Source: Isoetes taiwanensis
Taxonomy: Eukaryota; Streptophyta; Lycopodiopsida; Isoetales; Isoetaceae
Direction of reading: 5' to 3'
Assembly (NCBI GenBank): GCA_021234155.1
Contig: JAJEKV010000100.1
Location: forward strand, 1,836,116 to 1,900,115
Length of the DNA stretch: 64,000 nt
Both the position numbers and the translations under genes were made by a program. The notes beneath the pieces are model-generated. The model had not been told where the DNA came from and made no database searches. It saw nothing but the letters and a program-made list of their open reading frames with translations. Shown here piece after piece: positions 58,725-64,000 of this stretch; position 1 is the first letter of the stretch; the number at the start of each line of letters is the position of its first letter.

Positions 58725-60940
58725 GTTGTTTGAATGCCAACATGCCCTTGGCACTTGGCATCAAGCCAAAATTATACCATTACCACTCTAGTCAGGACAT
58801 TGCACAGCCAGTGCAGTTATCCCCAAGAAACCAGCTTAAACAGTAAAAACGAATTCATACCTTATTTTAATCTGTATCCATTGGAAAGCCAATGCTTATT
58901 TTAGTAGCCTTCACAGTTCGCAGCCTGGGTTTTGGTACAACCGATTTGTGCAGAAACAAGGCCAACCATGTCTTTGAGCTCTTAACCCTGTGATCTTGAG
59001 ATCTTTAAGTGGAAGGCCAGCTTATTCATCAAAGATTCAAAGCTTTCTCTGTGTATTTGCCCAAAGAGCGGGCATCACAGAAAAATACCCGATCAATCTC
59101 AACCTTGCAGCGAAATTGGAGTTTGGCATATCTCGATCTAGCAAAGAGGTCGAGGCATTGCAAACAGGGGTTTAGGGCGCCAAGCATTGTCTCGGATAAT
59201 GCCAGACATTTCAATATTATGTATTTTTAGGCAATAACCTATTAACCATTTGTAATCTCCAACATATAAGATCAGACTGAAGCCATAAATACTATAGGCT
59301 ACATAGTTTTGGCCAGGCCATATTCATTCTTGGCAGTCACAAGAATATCAGGCACCATAAAATATTATATACTTTATTTTCACACCAATACAATCCTTGG
59401 AAATATATATTCCAACCTCCAACATATTATTTTGTATGTTAATTTATGCCTATGTTTACTAGGGCATTTTTTCTTAGATAAGGCAATTGGTTAATTCAAA
59501 AAGTTATTCGGCCATATTAAGACCTAAGCCTTTTTCCTTACAAGCGATTTACATTCCTAAAACAATAATATAAGGACTTTGAATAAGACCTTTAGGCCCC
59601 ATCCACACTTGTAAAATTATACAAATTAGTTACCTTGAACAAACTTTGATGTAATCATTTTCCCAAGCCCCTAGCCAAGTCATATTGTGGTCCGTAATAA
59701 AAGCATAGCACCAAATGATTCATAAACTGTACATGCAACCAACCAAGCAATGTAGTGTGGTGTGTGGTCACATGTCCAGTTGGATGCTGCCTAGTGGCGT
59801 GACGTTAAAACTACTATCTATCTATCTTAAAAAGTCATCTTATCTTATCTTATCTTATCTTATCTTATCTTATCTTATCCTAAAGACAACATGTGGCAAT
59901 CACACATGCCAAAAGAAGCAAAGTTTAAACTTCCAATTTAAATACCCTAGGCCTAAAGCTATTTTTTGGAACAATAGCTAATTCGTGAATCACCACACCT
60001 TAGCCATTTTTGCAAGCCCGCAAATCCTTTTGCATAGATTTTCCCAAATGCAAAAAGATTCCATTTGGTAACCATGTAGATCATTAAACCATATGGCCTA
60101 TACTTGAACCATGTGAACCATATTCCATAGCCTATCATCTATGAATAGTTCCAAATCATGGATTTGAAAGATATTTCAATCCCTTAGAACTCTTATATGA
60201 ATAAACATGCCTAGCAACAAAATTTATGAAAAATCACCCTAGGATTTTTCATTCGAAGAGAATATCCTCCTCCTCCTCCTCCTCCTTGAAGGGTTGGTTG
60301 TTCAAGAAGGCATCTTGCAGTTTTACTCCATTCTTCAAGAAACAAAGTTGCAGTTTGTATTAGTACATTTTGCCATTTAACTATTATTGATTGTTCTTGA
60401 TTTCTATCTCTTGTAGTCAAGATTCTACACATCAATGTGGGGCATATGGGCAATATTTTCGAGTCATGCACGATGATCAAGTAGAGTTACATTTGATAGT
60501 GGTATTGCAGGATACTTTGAGCAAAAAGTCAAGCTTCTGCTAGATACAATAAAGTGATCTCAATTATGTAATCAAGAAATGTCAGACATTATTCTGCTAA
60601 AAATAGAAAAATAAGAATGAACCGTGAAGCATAATAATGCATGCAGCCTTTCCTTAGAAGAGAAGCGGCTTTCTGTTAACTTGAAAAGACAATGAGTTTA
60701 ACTTTAAATAGTTCAGGCTTTGAGCCCCCAAAAATAAGGCAGGGCATTCAGTGCCCAAGTCTCCAACCTCGACTCCAACTATGTGTCCCAGATTCCATTG
60801 CCTTAAGTGACCAAAACCTGGAAAATAACTTACCCAACAAAAACTCTTACAGGATGATGAGTTAAAATTGAGCAATTAGTGGCAGAGCTTGAGCAAAAAC
60901 AAAAGGCATGGAAATGAGTTTATGAAGAAAGAGAGTCAAG
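58725..60940. other. Non-coding DNA with a pentanucleotide repeat
   Basis: No convincing gene. An (ATCTT)n repeat of about eight to nine copies lies at 59837-59879. A CTC/TCC trinucleotide run lies at 60267-60287. Short frames elsewhere (for example 58990-59230) show no domain. Confidence 0.6.
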
Positions 60941-60941
60941 C

Positions 60942-61244
60942 TTAGCATTGAAGAGAGCCAAAGATGTAGTGGTCCAGAATGAGATCATCAGCTTCATCAA
61001 AGGAGGAGTCTAAGTCCTTAGAATCACTTAGTAGCAGCAGAGAACCATACAAATTTGCCAAGGGTTTGTGTGTATAGTACAGCTCCCTATATCTTGTGAA
61101 TTGCCTTTTTGATATGTAATAGTGATACATGAAGACAAAATCAAACATGCAATATATTTGAACTACTTCCCTGCAGAAAAGGCTGACCCAAGCTGCTTTC
61201 CTATCTGAGTATTCCTTATCCATACTTAGTCTCTCCATCAGTCC
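60942..61244 (-). pseudogene. Minus-strand frame split by the retrocopy
   Basis: Read on the minus strand, text beginning GNGDGDLEDSFIRKGEDM (62350-62305) continues after removal of the insertion as DLNGLMERLSMDKEYSD...FVFMYHYYISKRQF...ADDLILDHYIFGSLQC, with a stop at 60942. No family is recognised. It lies 3' of the LINE ORF2 terminus on the same strand and may be LINE 3' sequence or an unrelated gene remnant. Confidence 0.35.
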
Positions 61245-61260
61245 ATTTAGATCCATATCT
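61245..61260. repeat. 16-bp target duplication of the retrocopy, left copy
   Basis: ATTTAGATCCATATCT here is exactly repeated at 62304-62319. A target duplication of this length together with poly(A) is typical of LINE-driven insertion. Confidence 0.93.
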
Positions 61261-62303
61261 TTTTTTTTTTTTTTTTTTTTTTTTGAAGGACGACAATCTA
61301 TTATCAAGAAATATCAAGATACATACAAGGGACCTGTGACACGGGACTCAAAACCTAGAGAACGAGATGGTCCACTAAGCAAAACCACCCATACACAGTA
61401 CATAATCATACTCCTTGTGCCACCTTGAGGCATTTAATGACCTCATCACAATCAACATATTCTGCAACATCGAGATGATCATAAACAGACATCAAGTTAT
61501 CATGCCACTGAATAGAACGAGGCAGGATAGCCTCGTGAGATGACATAACTGACTTCTTCCTTGCTGCCTTCTTCCAATTGACCTGTTGCCATGGCTCGTT
61601 AGTGCACGAAAAATTAGGACCATCAGCCATAACAACCTCAGAAGCATGAGAAGCAGGAGCAACAATGGGGAGAGTGGTAGGAATTATAGCTGCAGCTGAC
61701 GGTGCTAAGGACGACACTATTGGAACTGTGTGTAGAGCATCTTCCATAGCCGAGGAATGCAAGGCAACTGGCAAAGGTTGTTGATCATGAACAGATGAAG
61801 AAATAACAATAGGAGCTTGAACCTGAGAAGATGGTTGAACAGATGCCTGAGATGCACGAGTATCTCGACGAAAGCTAGCAAAAGCCTCCTTATCAGGAAA
61901 CAAACGGGCTAATTCTGGACCATTCAAAAGCTTAAGATCCAATTTTTTATACCAAGGCCCGCTCTTCACAACTACACAATCTGGTAAAGGCGAGTCCACA
62001 GGCATAGAAACACAAATCCTTGGACCATTCATGATGGAGTGTGAGATATGAACCCCAAGTCCCCTTGCAATTGCAACTAGAAATTGATGAGCCATTAGAT
62101 CAGGAGGAAGATTAGGTATCGAGAACCAGCAAGGCATCTTTAATGCATGAACTGTATCTGGTGTAAAGCCAGGAGAGTAATACTGGTACATTATATATTC
62201 CCCACCAAGTGGATCAATCCCTCTTGATACCAAAGAGTCCACTGCATCACTACTTTCAAACATAATGAGAACAAAGTTTTTTGCCAACAACTTGATGGAC
62301 TGG
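61261..62303 (-). mobile_element. 1,043-bp poly(A)-tailed retrocopy carrying a DUF4283-like ORF
   Basis: On the minus strand the insertion ends in 24 A (seen as T at 61261-61284) and is flanked by a perfect 16-bp duplication. That is a complete target-primed insertion product. It contains one long frame (62290-61406). Its small size and lack of ORF2 suggest a truncated or non-autonomous LINE ORF1 derivative, mobilised by an L1-type enzyme in trans. Confidence 0.9.
61406..62290 (-). CDS. DUF4283-like protein (plant L1 ORF1 type), 294 residues
   Basis: The intact frame starts MLAKNFVLIMFESSDAVDSL. Residues ~30-125 fit the DUF4283 pattern, a zinc-knuckle-less Gag-like fold of plant L1 ORF1 proteins: YQYYSPGFTP, then LKMPCWFSIPNLPPDLM, ARGLGVHISHSIMNG and VDSPLPDCVVVKSG. 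The remainder is low-complexity, A/S/V/P-rich, and ends with a basic KKAARKKS segment. Such proteins bind element RNA. The frame begins almost at the 5' end of the insertion, so the original protein may have been longer at its N-terminus. Confidence 0.7.
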   Translation of the reverse strand: MLAKNFVLIMFESSDAVDSLVSRGIDPLGGEYIMYQYYSPGFTPDTVHALKMPCWFSIPNLPPDLMAHQFLVAIARGLGVHISHSIMNGPRICVSMPVDSPLPDCVVVKSGPWYKKLDLKLLNGPELARLFPDKEAFASFRRDTRASQASVQPSSQVQAPIVISSSVHDQQPLPVALHSSAMEDALHTVPIVSSLAPSAAAIIPTTLPIVAPASHASEVVMADGPNFSCTNEPWQQVNWKKAARKKSVMSSHEAILPRSIQWHDNLMSVYDHLDVAEYVDCDEVIKCLKVAQGV

Positions 62304-62367
62304 ATTTAGATCCATATCTTCTCCTTTCCTTATGAAACTGTCTTCCAGATCCCCATCTCCATTTCCT

Positions 62368-63208
62368 TTACATTGTTCTAGATAGGCTATCATGATCAAG
62401 AAAAGTAGAATTAGAATCAATGACATTTAGATTAGAAACAAATAAATGACAAGAACCCTTGAATGCACCAATAGAATTCCACTTCCTGTCATATTTATCA
62501 GCATATTTTCTCTTGTGAGCGGAAGCAGTGGCTTCAACATCAAGCTGAAAGTGCATTTTAATCGAAAAGAGAAAAATTCTTATTGCCATACACAATCCTA
62601 TTCCTAGCTTTCCAAATATTCCATAAAGCAATAAACATGATAGAATTAGCAAAAGTGCACTTATTTTGAATGCAAGATAGTAAATTACCAACAACCAAAG
62701 AAGGGAAAAGCACAACAAATCTATCTCTAAACCAAGACCAGAAGGGTGCCAATTTAGGACGGAAAAAAATATGATCAATACTTTCATCTTGCAAGCAACC
62801 CGAGTGGCATAGGGCAGAAATATTATTAAATATACTTGAGATAGCAAGAAGATTAGAGATACTCTTTTGAGCAATTACCCAAATGAAGAAGCTAACCTTA
62901 GGGAGGCAGAAAGAGTTCCAAACTTCTTGAAGAAGGATTTTACCTTCTTCCTCAGTAATAGACCATTTAGAGACACCTTTAACTGGAAGGTTAGATCCGT
63001 TGATGATGGAGTATACATTATTAATCTTATATATGCATTTGCCATTCAAACTCCAATTTATAGCCTTAGGAACAGAATGATTCAACCAGATATCAGGGAG
63101 AATAGACTTGAGATGAAGATAGATTTTCTTGTCACTAGAGGTACCTTGAATAATATTTCTCAAGGAAGTCCAAGACATAAGTTTATTATTGATGTAGATA
63201 TCATTCAT
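62368..63208 (-). pseudogene. LINE ORF2 C-terminus with reverse-transcriptase zinc-binding domain
   Basis: The frame from 63208 to 62558 encodes a zf-RVT-type domain: WSITEEEGKILLQEVWNSFCLPKVSFFIWVIAQKSISNL, then C.SGC.....DHIFF...FWSWF, then LWNIWKARNRIVYGNK. A one-base shift then continues into a tail ending STFLDHDSLSRTM with a stop at 62368. The H/C zinc pattern is partly lost (IFFRPKL where C is usual). No polymerase core is present. This is an old 5'-truncated copy, distinct in sequence from the LINE family at 51-54 kb. Confidence 0.78.
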
Positions 63209-63219
63209 TTCTTATAAAA

Positions 63220-64000
63220 TCTTGGATGTCTCAAAGCTAAAACTTTATAGGGGTGGTTCTTAAGAATTGGCGTCCAAAAAATAATCATCTTCAAATTATG
63301 ATCCTCAAGAGTAGCATGATCAAAACAGGTGTAAGCTTTATACCAAGCTATGAGAAGTGGATTTGTGCTCCTTCAAAGTCTTGAACATAAATCAATCTAC
63401 TAAATTTCTAAGAGAAATAGATGAGTCGTTTGTTTATCCTAGATACTTTGAGCATATTTTCTTCCATAAAAACCAAAGTGATACTGGATCATGGTTCATA
63501 CAACACCTAGATCTCATCACATGATCGATCCTTCTACTTTGCATATGGACTTGATATATTCTGTGACCCATCCAATTGGGGAATTAATGTTGTGCAAGAT
63601 GACATTAATTAAATAGTAGATGATCAAGTAGAAGATCGTGATTTGAGTGAGGATTGCAGCAATTCAGTTGAAAATCTAGTTTGTCTACCATCAAAGTCAC
63701 CAAATAATAATATCTTAGATTATTTTCTTGATGAAAATGAAGAGATTGGTGATGAGGCCCCACATTTACTACATCTACAACTTGGTGGTGATGAACTAGA
63801 GGATATTGCACATGGTATAAGAAGATAAAATGGCACTTAGAAGTTTTTCCAAAAAGAATTTTTTTCTTTCTTGTTATAATAATATCATTTTGTGTACTTT
63901 GTCTATGGGAGTTTGTAGAATCTTTTTCTTTCTTGTTCTAATAATATCATTTTGTGTATTGGCGTTTCAAAAAGGTAGTGCCATTACAAATGATATTACA
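63220..64000. other. AT-rich right edge with a short direct repeat
   Basis: No convincing gene. A plus frame at 63643-63828 is acidic (NILDYFLDENEEIGDEA...DELEDIA) and could be the end of something cut by frame changes. The word TTTTCTTTCTTGTTATAATA, continuing ATATCATTTTGTGTA, occurs at about 63863-63897 and again at about 63925-63959. Confidence 0.45.

Noticed and set aside
61251-61307. Lysine run at the start of a minus-strand frame near 61.28 kb as a nuclear localisation signal
   Set aside because: The lysines are the translated poly(A) tail of the retrocopy, joined by chance to the downstream frame.

Overview
This is a stretch of land-plant nuclear DNA. The evidence is a five-exon plant-type glutamate receptor-like (GLR) gene with GT-AG introns, a Ty3/gypsy chromovirus, Ty1/copia and LINE remnants, a hAT element, and long AT-rich non-coding DNA. 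The lineage cannot be fixed from the sequence. The nested transposons and a protein of a type I remember mainly from non-flowering plants, algae and animals would suit a large-genome fern or other non-seed plant, but that is only an impression. There is nothing bacterial here and no CRISPR array.

The layout is dominated by nested mobile elements. A decayed chromovirus runs from about 1.6 kb to its 3' LTR, which starts at 8371. Its untranslated tail is split by a 1,155-bp hAT element (6401-7555) with a perfect 8-bp target duplication. Its LTR is split first by a ~571-bp foldback element (9034-9604) and then by a very large insertion, 10324-42332. The LTR resumes at 42336 and ends at 42519. The 32-kb insertion has short terminal inverted repeats starting CACAAGGCA, a TGT target duplication and dense subterminal repeats, which is a CACTA-like architecture. 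With both insertions removed the LTR is ~1,558 bp, almost exactly the length of a related solo LTR in opposite orientation at 43758-45322 (1,565 bp, TAAAT duplication).

Inside the 32-kb element lies a head-to-tail tandem duplication of a ~12.5-kb unit (14611-27382 and 27395-39776). Each unit carries two divergent gene regions. A long minus-strand gene (about 20.26 to 15.04 kb in unit 1) is not recognised. A plus-strand gene (about 23.85 to 26.77 kb) resembles DUF7869-type proteins, with a VGHTHDDID motif. Between and within them are many copies of a 22-26-bp perfect palindrome centred on TCGACTCGCGAGTCGA. Those whose setting I can resolve lie in introns, and others lie in a ~300-bp tandem array. 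This two-gene, palindrome-studded, tandemly duplicated cargo is the best candidate in the window for an undescribed system. Both gene regions are broken by small indels, and the two copies differ mostly by 1-3-base indels in C/G-rich contexts, so consensus error is a serious alternative to real decay.

Downstream is the window's one apparently intact host gene, the GLR gene (47729-50749, 869 codons). It is followed by two 3' fragments of one LINE family (51.2-52.1 and 53.2-54.2 kb), a (TAGA)n microsatellite, copia fragments arranged pol-end / single LTR / gag-start (55.98-58.72 kb), and a minus-strand LINE ORF2 terminus (62.4-63.2 kb). Beside that terminus lies a 1,043-bp poly(A)-tailed retrocopy with a DUF4283-like ORF and a 16-bp target duplication (61261-62303).
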